This document shows positions 42,054 to 53,410 of a stretch of 64,000 bases of DNA, one piece after another. The DNA is from Hymenopellis radicata. Taxonomy: Eukaryota > Basidiomycota > Agaricomycetes > Agaricales > Physalacriaceae. The notes below the pieces were generated by a model, which was not told the DNA's origin, did no database searches, and was given only the letters and a program-made list of their open reading frames with translations. Made by a program: the position numbers and the translations under genes. Where the stretch lies: assembly GCA_015501595.1 (NCBI GenBank), contig JADNRX010000303.1, positions 1 through 64,000 on the forward strand, in the 5' to 3' direction. Within the stretch, counting starts at the first letter, position 1. Each line of letters opens with the position of its first letter.

Positions 42054-44202
42054 TGTCGTACCTTGTCATCTCCTAGAATATCTGCTTCCATACTACAAAT
42101 GCCTTGACAACGTCGCCACACTGGCAGAAGTGTTTAAGTAGTTAATGTTTTTATTATTACCTTTTGCAATCATAAGTATCTCCGAAAGGTCCGACACACG
42201 GCCGACGCGATCGAAAATGCCTCTTGGCATTGCCCCTTGCCTTGTGGCGACGATGTCGACCAACAGCGTACTCGGCGTTGCGAATACTTTTGACACGAGC
42301 CCATGGAAAACAGACCAGATGGAGGTGCCGCTCGGACTAGCCTCGCTTTTGGGATAACGACGCAGACTGGACAGCAACGCGCATTGGCAGAGACCGAGTA
42401 TCGCGAGGTCTAGAGCATGCCTACGGGAGACTATTGGCAGAGTAATTCATGTGGGTACCAACGGGCGCCTGTACCCTTTTTCTAACCGTGTTCGTGTAGA
42501 AAGGCGTCAAAGGAGTCCACGTACTGGTGCCCCCGCTAGCTAGTAGTGAACTACGTCCTCATCTCTATGTGCGTAGTCTAACGCACATACAATAAATGCT
42601 CGACTCCCCCGCGACTTGGTTTGGAAATGGCTATTAACGTGTCTCTCTATTTTTATTGGGGGAACCGCTATCCTCGGCATTAGTTCACTGGTCTGTTCTT
42701 TTCCTTCGTGTCCTGTCCTGTCTATTGACGCGTTCGTCTAAGACCTGCGTGGAAAAGACGTACCTATGCGATGAATCATGAACGGCTCAAGTCGATAGAT
42801 CAACACCAATATAAAGGAAGAGTCGATGTTTGGCCCGAACCCTTTCACACCACTGCCTCCTCACCAGCTCCCCATAGCAGGTTCTTCTAAAGTTGCGATC
42901 TTTCAGGCCCGAGCCGTATTCTTGGCATCTTGGTCATGTCTGTTCGGGCAGATAAAGGTGGAGGAAGTACAGATTCCCCAACATTGTGGTGGCCATCTGG
43001 ACAGGCGGCGTTCTAGACCCTTCACGACGTGTCTTCATTTCCCGCTTCTAATGAAATGCTACAATTATGTTGTGCGTTCGCTCGAATACGACGGATTCGG
43101 GCGGCGAGGGAGGCCAATGTACGCGCTCGCATTCAATTCAAGGGGGAGTGCGGCACAGCTGAAGGAGTCGATGGTTTCATCACTTCTGTATCGAGTGTCA
43201 TTTGGCGTCCGATGCCGTCACATTCTCATCAACTCAGTCTAGCAAGCTGGCGACAATGTTGAATCGGCAAATGCCCTTCTGGAGCTCGCGCGCAGGATGT
43301 TTCCGGATCCTGTAAAATAACCGTTTTCGCGGCAAAGTCCCGAGCACCAATGGTCACCGGAGTTAAAGACCAAAGTTGGTTGAAGACGATCATGCCTGGG
43401 CGCTGAGCAGTGGGGTGCTATCAAGCACGGGTCTATCCACCTGACGGTCTTTCTCAGAAGTCCAACGTAAGTTTTCCGTTTCCACTGCCAACAGGTCGAC
43501 TTGTTCTCATCGTTGTCTTTCTTCAGCTTCTAACGCGCGACTTTCCTGCCCAGAAAATGAGCCGAGTTGTGCTGGGAACTTTCCTTTACAACTATCGCGA
43601 TTCGCGAAGTTCGTTGAGGACGGCTAGACTTCTAAGGCAGTAACACGACATTTCTGAATGCCAAAGATGGGTTCTTACGTTTCATTTTTCAAGTGACGCC
43701 TTGTATACTTGACGACAACTTTGGACTTTCCTTGACGGCGCATTTCGGAGGCGATCAAGCATCGAACAGTTGCCTAAAGGACGGAATTGGTTTCTACTAT
43801 TCGACGATCATCCCCGAGTTTCGCGGTGTACGCCTTTCGGTCTACTTGCCTACTTTCGGCTTTGATACTATGGGAGCGTCGGCTTCCATCCCCGTACCCT
43901 AAATATCATCTTAGTAGGGACTCACCTTCAAGCTGGTCACACAGGGCGGGATGTAATCTTCTGCTATATAATGCGCTGATGTCGGATACGTGCTGAGCTC
44001 TGGTCTGATCATGACTTGCGGTCCCTTTTCCATGATAGGTAAACGTCGTGGACGCAGCAGTGGGTTAGGCGGTAAGCGTTCACATGAGGATTTGCGATTC
44101 ACTTTTCCTGCGTCTCTCATCTTTCCATAAGATGGTGCGTGTAGGCATTAGTCTCCCCCACTCTCACAACGCATGCGGGGAGTCCATCATCTACCATCAC
44201 TT
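42054..44202. other. No confident gene; scattered open stretches
   Basis: Plus-strand stretches at 42826-43242, 43029-43262 and 43693-43902 look partly coding. The second reads MLQLCCAFARIRRIRAAREA and could splice at CAACTCAGTCTAG onto AGDNVESANALLELARRMF, but I recognise no family and cannot build a model. Confidence 0.35.
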
Positions 44203-44813
44203 CAAGAAATGTATCCCGGTGAGCGCTTGGGTGCTTCATACAAAATTCAGACCGACAATATCGACCTGTCTTCTCCAGATTTCCTCTTCGATAGAGTCCT
44301 TCTTGGTGCTATAGATGATGAGCCCGGGCTCGCTAGCGTCTGCGACACTACCACTGTCACTGCACCGCTGGTGGATTGTACACACTCCAAGGTAGATGCA
44401 AAGAACACTACGTTTACTAGTAAGGCGTGCCCTCGGACCGAACGCATACTTCTAACGACTTGGGACTAAGCTGCACCGTCCCCAGCGGAGAACGCTCAGC
44501 CTCTTTTCAACTGTTCTACGGTCCGTATACCGGCGCCACCGCGTCCAAAGGTTCACATTTGCGAAATCTGCGGCTATTCCTGTAGCCGTCCCAGCAACCT
44601 CAAGGTCCATATGCATGTCCACACCAGAGTGAAACGTGCGTGTCTTTCTCTCCATGCTCGCTGCCAGGCTCTGATGTCATCCTAACCATAGCGTATGTGT
44701 GTCCATACCCAACGTGCGGGAGTACGTTCAATGTGAGATCGAACATGCTACGCCATTGTCGTTCCCACGGTGCAGAGGTGGCGTCGTTGCTTAAGGGCCG
44801 AGAGACGAGGTAG
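44203..44813 (+). CDS. C2H2 zinc-finger protein
   Basis: Probable DNA-binding regulator of 167 aa. Exons 44203-44419, 44471-44635 and 44692-44813 have GT...AG introns and sum to an exact frame. The N-terminal half is acidic with no domain. The C-terminal half has two tandem C2H2 fingers: CEICGYSCSRPSNLKVHMHVH, joined by the linker TRVKPYV, and CPYPTCGSTFNVRSNMLRHCRSH. The linker is formed exactly across the second intron, which supports the model. Two fingers joined by a TGEKP-like linker close to the C-terminus are common in basidiomycete transcription factors. The start at 44203 (AGAAATGT) is the first in-frame ATG after the upstream stop-rich region; an extra upstream exon is possible. Confidence 0.8.
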
Positions 44814-45937
44814 TCAATGTCTGTTGGATGCTCCTTGTGCAAGGATTCCACTCTACCTGACATAGTAAGAGGTTGAGACATATGAAGTTAGATTCAAGTT
44901 ACTCTACGATCAAATTCTACTTAATTGCTTGCCAAAGGTTAATTGTCGGCGAGCTCGGCCACGTTATACGGGAAGACATAGTCCCTTGATAGTCTCAGCA
45001 GTCAAGTAAATACATATATCCAACTGGCGACCCTCACTGAAAGGTCAGAGCATCGTTGTGTAGCTCCCCGCAGTTATGCGCTTGAAGGTTCCAACCATCG
45101 ACCTCAGACTCGGCTGCAAAGCTGTTTGTCGCTTTTCACAGGTCATATCACAGGGCCTCTAAACCAATGAGCTCGGGAGGATGTAGGGCGTACTACGCGT
45201 CTTGATAACTAGACTGACAACCCTGGTGCTCCTTCATATGATAGATATATACCCACTTGAGGAAGCGAGCTCGAGGTTCGAGTTCAGTAATGAGGGAGAT
45301 CAGACGGTCAATGATAGAGTGCGGGTCGCCTGCTGCTAGTCGCTTGAATGGACTAACTGAAACGGTCCTCAGTGCCTCCTCGCTGCCGCATGCATGGAAC
45401 TGAGCAGAGACGGGACTTTGATATATTAAGGTGATGCTAGGTAAGACAGTGGGCGTGTTTCTGGTATTGGACAGGTCAAGTTGTTGCATCTTGTTTGTAT
45501 CTTGGACTAAGGAACGTTAACTACTTTCGCCACGCTTGCAGTGGGACGAGGTTTACATACTGACCAACCACACCCACACTACTCCCACATCATTCGCGTC
45601 AAAACAGTGGCAATAACTAGAACGCGCAGTCGGAGGGAATCCGCTGTTCCCGCACTGATGTAACATATCTACCATTTCGTCTCTCTAACCTTCCTACACA
45701 TTCGTGTGCCGGCGCCTAAGTCTGAAAGCGACAGGTCCCGGTGGATGACATCGAATCGAGAAAGTTACCTTCACGTACGTTGATGGGGCGATTATTCACT
45801 ACTTTCAGTGTTCAATACCGATTTTTATTCATAGGAAATTGATCAAGGGAACATATCTTCAATACGACCGTCTTCCGCTTTCCAAGACGGGTTACTGTAA
45901 CAATAGTATGCAGCAAAGCAAACTATGATTTCGCCTA
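44814..45937. other. Intergenic; one short unassigned minus-strand frame
   Basis: The frame 45489-45193 (98 codons, starting MQQLDLSNTRNTPT) has no recognisable domain and is not called as a gene. Otherwise no features. Confidence 0.4.
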
Positions 45938-48900
45938 TCAAACCATGGTGTGATCGTCGATAGGCTCCATCGTATATGCAACGTGCATCTCCGTGTCGGA
46001 CACCCTCCTCGCATTGTTCCTGGCAAAGGAACGACGGATTAGCTTGTACATCTCTACAGCGACAATGTAGACAACGAGCTGGCCAAACACCAGAGCCCAA
46101 TGCCAGGTCAGCCCGTCAACCTGGAACACTCGGTCATTGATGGCTGGAATGTAGATGATCCTGTCAAACGCTCGAAATCAGTAATTCTCAAGAGTCCGTG
46201 AAGACACTTACGGGAAGACGGATAACGCCAGGCACCCAGTCGACCACAGAAGAAGACGGTTCTCCAGTAAATTCATTTTGAACAGGCTGCGAGTTAGATT
46301 CTTGCACTAGAACATTCGTGTTTCAGTCAGATATCTTTCGAGTGAGAAGAAAAGAAGACATACAGTCAGCCCATGCATCATGAGAATCATCTGAAGGGTA
46401 GCGAATGCAGTCCCTCTCGCTTTGAAGACAATTTCGCATCCCGGCTGCAATCCGACAAGGGCATCATTGCACTTGGTTTCAATATCGGAGGTCCCATCAG
46501 CGATGCCATATTGCACAATGACAAACGTCGCCAAGGTCTGCGCACCCATGAATACACCATAACCTATCGTATCTATGGTATGGTGTTAGAGGCAAGTAAA
46601 TCCAATTAGTATTTCACAGACCGAGATACCACATCGGCGTGAATATAGCCTGGAAGTGGTCAGGACTGAGATCCATGGCATCCTTCGCAGTCGGCTCCAA
46701 TCCAAGCGCGAGCGCAGGAGGCCCAGCGGCGATGGTGTTGATCCATAGAGCCGCAACCGGAGAAATTGGATACACCGCGACACCATCCCGTCTGAACGCC
46801 AGTCCAATCATCAGCACCACTACTTCAGCTACGTTGCCCGACAAGAGATACACCAAAAACTTGCCCAGGTTCTGGAACACTGAGCGGCCCTTTCGGATGG
46901 CACGGACGATGGTGGAAAAGTTGTCGTCCGCCAGCACGATGTCCGCAGCTCCTTTGGCTACATCGGAGCCGTTGAGGCCCATAGCAACGCCAACGTCGGC
47001 GCGCTTGAGGGCGGGGGAGTCGTTGACGCCGTCGCCTGTCATCACAGTCTTTCGTCCCCGGCGGTGCAGCGCCTCGACCATCCGGACTTTAGTCTCGGGT
47101 GCGCAACGGGCGACGACGACAGGCAGCTCAGGAAGCGCGTCGATCTCAGCTTCAGTGAGAGCGTCGAATTCCTGGCCCGTCATAACCGCACTGGATGCGT
47201 ATGAGTTGCCCAAGATGCCAACAGACCTAGCGATCGAAGCAGCGGTAGCGGCCTTGCGCATGACAATAAGGATGAATTAAAACTATGACAAAGTGTACGT
47301 GACTTACATGATCTCCGGTGAGCATACGCGGAACGATGCCAGCACGATGAGAGTCCATGACGGCGCCCCTAGACTCAGGACGCGGGGGATCGCTGGGGTA
47401 AGGCTTAACACCTTGTGCATCGTGGTATGATCAGATGACTTACTATATACCAACAAGTCCAATGAACGAGCAGTCGGACTCCAAGACCTCACGCTTGGCT
47501 GACTTGAGAGATTCAGCCTCAAAGTGCGGCACGTACTTCCCAGCAAGGCATAGCACGCGTAAACCCTGGCTCGCGAGTTCATCCATCTTGTTAATGATAT
47601 CGCGAATACTGGCTTCCCCCAGTTCGACCCGGTTGTCGCCTAACCCGACGTACTTGCAACGATCCAGAATGCGCTCGACAGCGCCTTTCATATCTACATG
47701 ACAGTAAGTTGAAATCCAGGTTCCGTAGACAAAGAGTACCTACAAACCAAGATATCATAATCGCTCACATCGGCAGAGGGATCTTCGGGGATGAATTTCC
47801 ACGCCGTCGACATCCGCTTAATTGTGGAATCGAAAGGATGCTCAACAAGCATCTCGTAATAACCATCGATCTGCACGCGCGGAGTAACCTGTTCGCTTTG
47901 GTTGGTCGGAGCCCTCTGCAACTCATGAGTGGATATGTGCGTCGTTACACGGGCCAGGGGTGTCCCAGTAGTGGGCGCGTAGTGTCTGTGGCGTTTGCGT
48001 GTCCTAGAAAACAGCCACATTACAACAAAATCGACATATCAGTGATGATGAACGTACAGGTGAGGCTTGCCGTGCCCAGCCTTGTGCGCGAAAACCTGGA
48101 GGGCGATCTCGGTCGGGTCACCATTCCCCTCCCAGTTCTTACCCTCTTTGCTCTTGAGGGTGGCCATATTGTTCAGTGCTGCACTTTGAATAAGATCCCG
48201 GAAGGCTCCATCTAGGCGATCAATGTGAACAACGTCCTCGCCAGACACATCCTCGGCACCGTCGTCGTTATCGTCTTCGTAGTGTTCGTAATCCATGCGC
48301 TTGTCCTGCTCGATGTCGGAGTCAACCATTCGGATGATTCCACGTGGGTAGTACGGACTACAACGCAAAACGGTTAATCAAGCCATGTAATCAAGAAATC
48401 GACGAGAAGGCTTACTCTCTACCAGACTCAACGATGTACAGCTGTCCATTGCCAGTGTCAAATCGATCGCTATCCTCTCCTGATGCCTTGGACGGCACCC
48501 AAGCCTTGCGCGATCGTTCCAGTTTTGTCTGAACATATATCGGTGACGCCTCCCCTAAAAGCCGAAGTCAATCAAAAAGAAGAGAGTAGGAAGATACATC
48601 ACGTACAAAGTCTGGACGGCATCCATACGCCTCACAAGCGCGTTGCGTGAAGCCAAATCTCCACATGCGATGGCAAGTGTCAAGTTGACGACAGCGACAA
48701 GAGATGCGGGAAGTAGGGAGACAGCAGCAGCGACAGCGTACGTAGCAATCGACTCGGGGATGTTGCTGTAGCCCGTACTCGATACCACGATGATAGCTAA
48801 CACGATAGCGACTCCCAATAGAAAGTAGGCCAGCATGTTCAGGCGGATCTGTAACGGCGTAGTTCCTGCAACACCCAGTGCAACCGCGACTTTTTCTCTA

Positions 48901-49793
48901 GACCTCTTGAAGCCCGTCGCGCCGCTCTTCTCCTTGCGCTCCAGTGCATCTGCAATCTTTCCAAGCTCTGTCTCCATGCCTGTCATAGTCACGACAGCCC
49001 TCGCGCGGCCTTTCGTGACTTGGGAACCGGAGTAAATCATGTTGATTCTGTCTCCTACTGGAGACGTCGGGTCGTCGACAACGTCGGAGACCTTTCCAAC
49101 AGGAAGAGACTCGCCGGTGAGCAGGGCCTCGTCGCACTCGAGATTCGAGATGTAGTTGGGAAGAATGCGGGCATCAGCAGGAACAACATCTCCAATTTTA
49201 ACAAGGATGATGTCACCAACGACGACTTGCTCGGTGGGGAGGGTCAGAATATTGCCCTCGGCTTTCCTCGAGCGAGGGTTATGACGGATGACGGTAGCAA
49301 CCGGACTCCCGACCTGCAGATGCGATGAGAAAAATAAGTCGTCGTGCTTCAAAAGTGCTCACGGATTCCAGAGCAGCTAATGTCTTGGCTGCTTTCCATT
49401 CCTCTGAAAGAGTGGTTTCAATTTGGGGTAAGATAAGACGAGAGAAGACGTACGCGAATAACCGACAGAAACGTTCAGGAATACTAAAGCGCCGATAACG
49501 CCAGCCGCGATCCAATCCATAGTCCCAAAGGAGACCGCCATAGCGCTAAGGAGCACTATAGTCATCGCATTCGTGATTTGGGACATGAAAATCTTGAGGC
49601 GAGATGGTTTAGCGGGAGGCTTGAGTCTGTTTGGGCCATTCTCCTCGAGGAGCTTCGCAGCCTTGTCCTCGGAAAGACCCAGAACCACGTCAACGCCTAA
49701 AGTTGCTAGAAGGTCCTGGGCGGGCTGCGTGTGTGGGGTTTTGTGGCGCCAAACGGGCTGGGGGGTGTGTGAGAGGGATCCTTTCTCGTCCAT
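45938..49793 (-). CDS. ENA-type (P-type IID) Na+/K+ efflux ATPase, lesion after DKTGT
   Basis: Plasma-membrane P-type ATPase of the fungal ENA group, which exports Na+ or K+. Twelve exons: 49793-49454, 49403-49363, 49313-48607, 48554-48416, 48357-48058, 48003-47744, 47693-47444, 47392-47308, 47252-46622, 46572-46364, 46306-46212, 46160-45938. Landmarks: LSEDKAAKLLEENGPNRL; ECDEALLTGESLPV (TGES); AAVSLLPASLVAVVNLTLA; VTDICSDKTGT (phosphorylated Asp); MKGAVERIL; RMLTGDH; VMTGDGVNDSPALK (hinge); and C-terminal helices to HTMV. Directly after DKTGTI the conserved LTxGKMVV-like segment is missing and the frame shifts before RKAWVPS. The exon sum is one base over a multiple of three, as a deletion of about 20 nt would give. 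If real, the product would be truncated at the catalytic site. An upstream in-frame ATG-free extension exists; 49793 is the best start. Confidence 0.88.
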
Positions 49794-51204
49794 TGTTGAT
49801 GATCTCTGGGCAGAGAGGCTCCTACGTTCGTTATTGTACTGGGAGGTAAGCAGAGGCAAAAGTTCCGTTGAATGCAGCAATCATAAATTTCGCGACGGCG
49901 AATGATGGGGGGGATGGATGATTTGAGAGATTCATCAGGCACGCCATTGGGCCTTTTATTGCGAAGCGGGGTGAAGGGATTACATGGTACACTTTCGCCA
50001 AGATGCTGGGCGAATCTCAGTAGTGCACGTTTGTAGATTGCTGAGATCCAGTAAAACGGGCTTGTTTCCGGCCAAGCCTCGACAACTCGGCTCGCCGGTG
50101 TAGAAGGTATGTAGTACAAGGAAGTCCGAAGGGGCCCTGCTTTCCAGCTGCAAAGTATTATGCCAAGACATATGCATACGCCAAGGGTTGTCCGAGCGAA
50201 ATCGATATGGGAATATTTTTGTCGAGGCCTCGGGAATTAGCGCACTTCAATATCTGACCGGTGGCCAATCCGAGATATGTACGGTGCGTTGTGCGAACCG
50301 TTCCTTTACGTTTGCGAAATCGCAGAGGAAAAGAATAGACCAGGAGCAAAACATCTGCGAGATGCCCACACGAGGAAGGATGCGGGGCTTATAGAAGTAA
50401 CCGGCCTACATTGACAATATTCAGACACGTAACAACGGTGAGCCACAAGATCCGCACCACCTAATAGTAACATCGAGACTGTCCTTGGTCTTTGCTTGGT
50501 CTTCTCTTCTTCGTCATATACACCTAACGCAACGTGGCGAATGATCCAACACTGCGTAAGCCCGTCGTGCCAAAGCGCGCATCGCGATGGGCCGGTCATC
50601 CTTGTGGCCATATAACATCATTTTGCCGAGCACGAGGAGCTGGACAATGACAACAAGGTCGGTCCAAGTGCTAAATTCTGGACAATGACAACAAGGTCGG
50701 TCCAAGTGCTAAATTATGAAGCGCGCCATATCCAAAAGGAAATTAAAGAATTTGTGGTATAAAATATACCAGTCAATACGAGACTAAGTTGGCTTTCACG
50801 ACAACGGGAGTCTGCGAGCTCGCGAGGCTAAGTATTATTAACGAAAGTCTTGATGAAACGATAAGAAGTACCTCTTCAGCTGCTTCTTCAAGCCCCTTTG
50901 CCTCGCTAGCTCATACGACCGCTATACTCAAGACTCGGCCCAATGCCGATTTCGAAATGCTGGTCCAGCAAGGGCAATATTCGCCGTCAACAGTCCACTG
51001 CTCGTTTTGGGGGGATGGTGGGTAGTAGGTACTTGCCAAAGATGGCAGGTGATCGGCAAACAGTACAAGCCGACGGCATTTCCGGTGGCGTTGAAAAATA
51101 ATACACCACCGGAAATATAATACAAGTATGATTCAATGGTGATAGAGCTCAATAACGCGTACAAATACATCAAAAAGTAGACCAAGAGCATTCCTTAGCC
51201 ACAT
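49794..51204. other. Intergenic with a decayed MYND-gene fragment
   Basis: Holds the 5' flank of the ENA gene, the pseudogene fragment listed at 50500-50716, and unassigned sequence. Confidence 0.4.
50500..50716 (-). pseudogene. Degenerate copy of part of the neighbouring MYND/Mss51 gene
   Basis: The stretch reading HDGLTQC (CACTGCGTAAGCCCGTCGTG) and the CATCGCGR...GTCATCCT segment match 52297-52380 of the gene downstream (DGHDGLTQCQL) in the same order, but with gaps and no frame. The end of the fragment (50641-50716) is a tandem pair of a 37-39 bp unit beginning TGGACAATGACAACAAGG. It appears to be a local duplication that has decayed. Confidence 0.55.
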
Positions 51205-53021
51205 TCATCGAAAAGTACCTGCAATCCACCCATTCACGCTGAAGAACCCGATGATCTTGCACGGCTCTGGCTTCATCAGCATGCTGCCCCACTGGTTCCG
51301 ACTCCCCGAGCTCATATCACCATCCTTGATCAGTTTCGCCCCATGCTTGGTCAAGATCTTTCCCTCCGCCACTGCCTCCTCGCGATTATACGACTGTCAA
51401 ACTTAAGATCATTATGCGGATGATGAAAAACCCGACAACGTACAGTGAACACTGAAGGAATCTTTCCATCAACAAGCGCTTTGATAGTCTCAGGCCATGT
51501 CTCCCGACTTTCTTCCGATAATCCAGTGTTGAACGCGACGGCAAGATCAGGCTTGTCTTCGTTTTTCAGGTCGTGGTACAATCTATGAAACTATGAGCAT
51601 ACGAAAAGGAACATCGAACTGCGTCTTACTCGCGTCGCATGACTTGAATGCGCTTCCGGTCGGCCTTCTTGCACTTCCTGAGACATTCGTCAGAGGTATA
51701 ACGAACAAGACCACATCAGATACTCACGGGCAAACATCCAGTGACATGGATGCCGCGGAGAAAGGCCGAACGACTTCAGGAAGCTGAGGGCCAGTCAAGA
51801 CAAGCTAAAATTTCGATGTTAGCCATTGCCAGAAACTTGAGAGGGCGGCGCGGATGCAAACCTTCAAGGTCTTGATCCCTGGCACACGATGCAACACCTC
51901 TTCAAAGACATGGCCGACCAATATTTCGGCCTGATGTGCACCAATAATCTACAGCCAACATTGAACGAAGAGTCAGAACGATCAACAAACACTCTTACAT
52001 GAATCGTCAGCGTCTCCTTTTTGGTCCATGCGTCATCATTATGCAGCAACTCAAGTCCCCGTAAAATTGTCATCGGGAACGACAGCTGCTCAGACGCCGC
52101 TCGCAACCACGCCGCCTCCGACTTGCCTAGGTCAGTCTCAAGCAAGGCCTTGTATTCCGATGTCCACGACGCGCCATCGAGAGATGCCCACGCATCTTGA
52201 ATGCGATCCGGACAGTACGCGAACGGCTGCTCGGGATCGACGTTCGGATCGGCGTGAGATCGCTTAACATCCTCGCGAACCTCGCGATTGAGCTGACACT
52301 GCGTAAGCCCGTCGTGCCCATCTTCGCAAGGCTGCTCCGCGTGAACAGCGCGCATCGCGGTCCAGTGATCCTCGCAGCAGTAGAACGCCATTTTGCAGTC
52401 TGGGCATGCGGCGAGCGAGGAATAGCGGCCGGACGAGGGCGACATGCGGAGCATGCGGTCAGTTCGAGTACTAAATTATGAATCGTATCAGATCTAAGGG
52501 GAGTCTGCGGTATGAAAAGACGTACCATCCGATACAGCGAGACTGATAGCAAACCAAGTTTTGTTCTACGACGTTTACCGCCAGTGGGTGTCCGCGCGCT
52601 CGCGAGACAAACTGCACTTCGGCCTGCGTCGCCTGCATTCCAAGTTCGTTGAGGAACGCTACGTCTGTGCTGGCGACGTCAGAGAGGGAAAACTCCAATG
52701 TCATTTTAAGCATCGGTTCTTGCTCCGACGCGTGTAACGCCTTGCATATCGCCTTGTGCTGGGCCCAGTCATCCTAGAAATCAGATCAACAACGACATTA
52801 GAGCAATCTATCAAATTAGAAACCTTTTGACAGCCTAAAAGCAATCATCAGGTCTCTGCAGCGATCATCAAGGCAACACTAGGAATACCTGAGCCGCAGT
52901 AAGAAACGCGTTTACAGCGTGTACATTTCGACAGTTTAGTATTGGTGCCGTCTTCCTTGAAGCATTTCATGCAAATGACATGCTGGTTGGCGATAATAGG
53001 CGGTACGACAGTGGCTGGCAT
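51205..53021 (-). CDS. MYND zinc-finger protein with Mss51-like C-terminal domain
   Basis: 467 aa from nine exons: 53021-52889, 52835-52825, 52773-52526, 52470-51999, 51948-51862, 51804-51728, 51677-51630, 51582-51444, 51393-51205. They sum to an exact frame. The MYND finger is CMKCFKEDGTNTKLSKCTRC followed by SYCG and CQKDDWAQHKAIC; its centre is completed by an 11-nt microexon encoding GCQK. A second Cys cluster (RCIGCTRTD, ACPDCKMAFYC) and the C-terminal domain with TIHIIGAH, LVLTGPQLPE, KPDLAVAFNTGLSE and FTSYNREEA match fungal Mss51-like proteins. Mss51 in yeast activates mitochondrial COX1 translation, but basidiomycetes have many paralogues of unknown role, so no symbol is given. Confidence 0.85.
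52825..52835 (-). other. 11-nt microexon of the MYND/Mss51 gene
   Basis: TTTTAG|GCTGTCAAAAG|GTTTCT restores the conserved GCQKDDW of the MYND finger; without it the finger is broken. Confidence 0.75.
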
Positions 53022-53410
53022 GGTGGTAAGTGGAAAGAAACGAGGCTGGGTTGACGTTATATACGTTGTGAAAATGTGAAAGTTGCCATGTGTGCTAGTC
53101 GGTTCCATTCTCCGTCACGGTTGCCGAGTGTGATTCCACTTAGGCTTTAAAGCTTAAAGGTTGGTGGAAGCCGAGAAACTGTTGTCATGGTGGTGATAGG
53201 AAGTCAAGCAGGAAGGCGGTGATCCTGATTCGGATTCCTTGTCCATCTGGATATTGGCGCATCCGTATGCATTAAGTATTGGTACTAGATTCATCTAAAC
53301 AATACTGAGAGACTGCTTTCAATCAGGTATCTGTCCATGGTATCAATATCAAGCGTAAGTATTACTGAGTGTTGGTATGTAGTTTAAGTGACACGCCGCT
53401 CAATACGGCG
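53022..53410. other. Short intergenic region
   Basis: Between the 5' end of the MYND gene and the 3' end of the DUF2235 gene, which are in the same orientation. No features recognised. Confidence 0.5.

Noticed and set aside
46639..47280. 213-codon plus-strand frame opposite the ENA ATPase
   Set aside because: Antisense shadow of exon 9, which encodes the conserved GDGVNDSP hinge.
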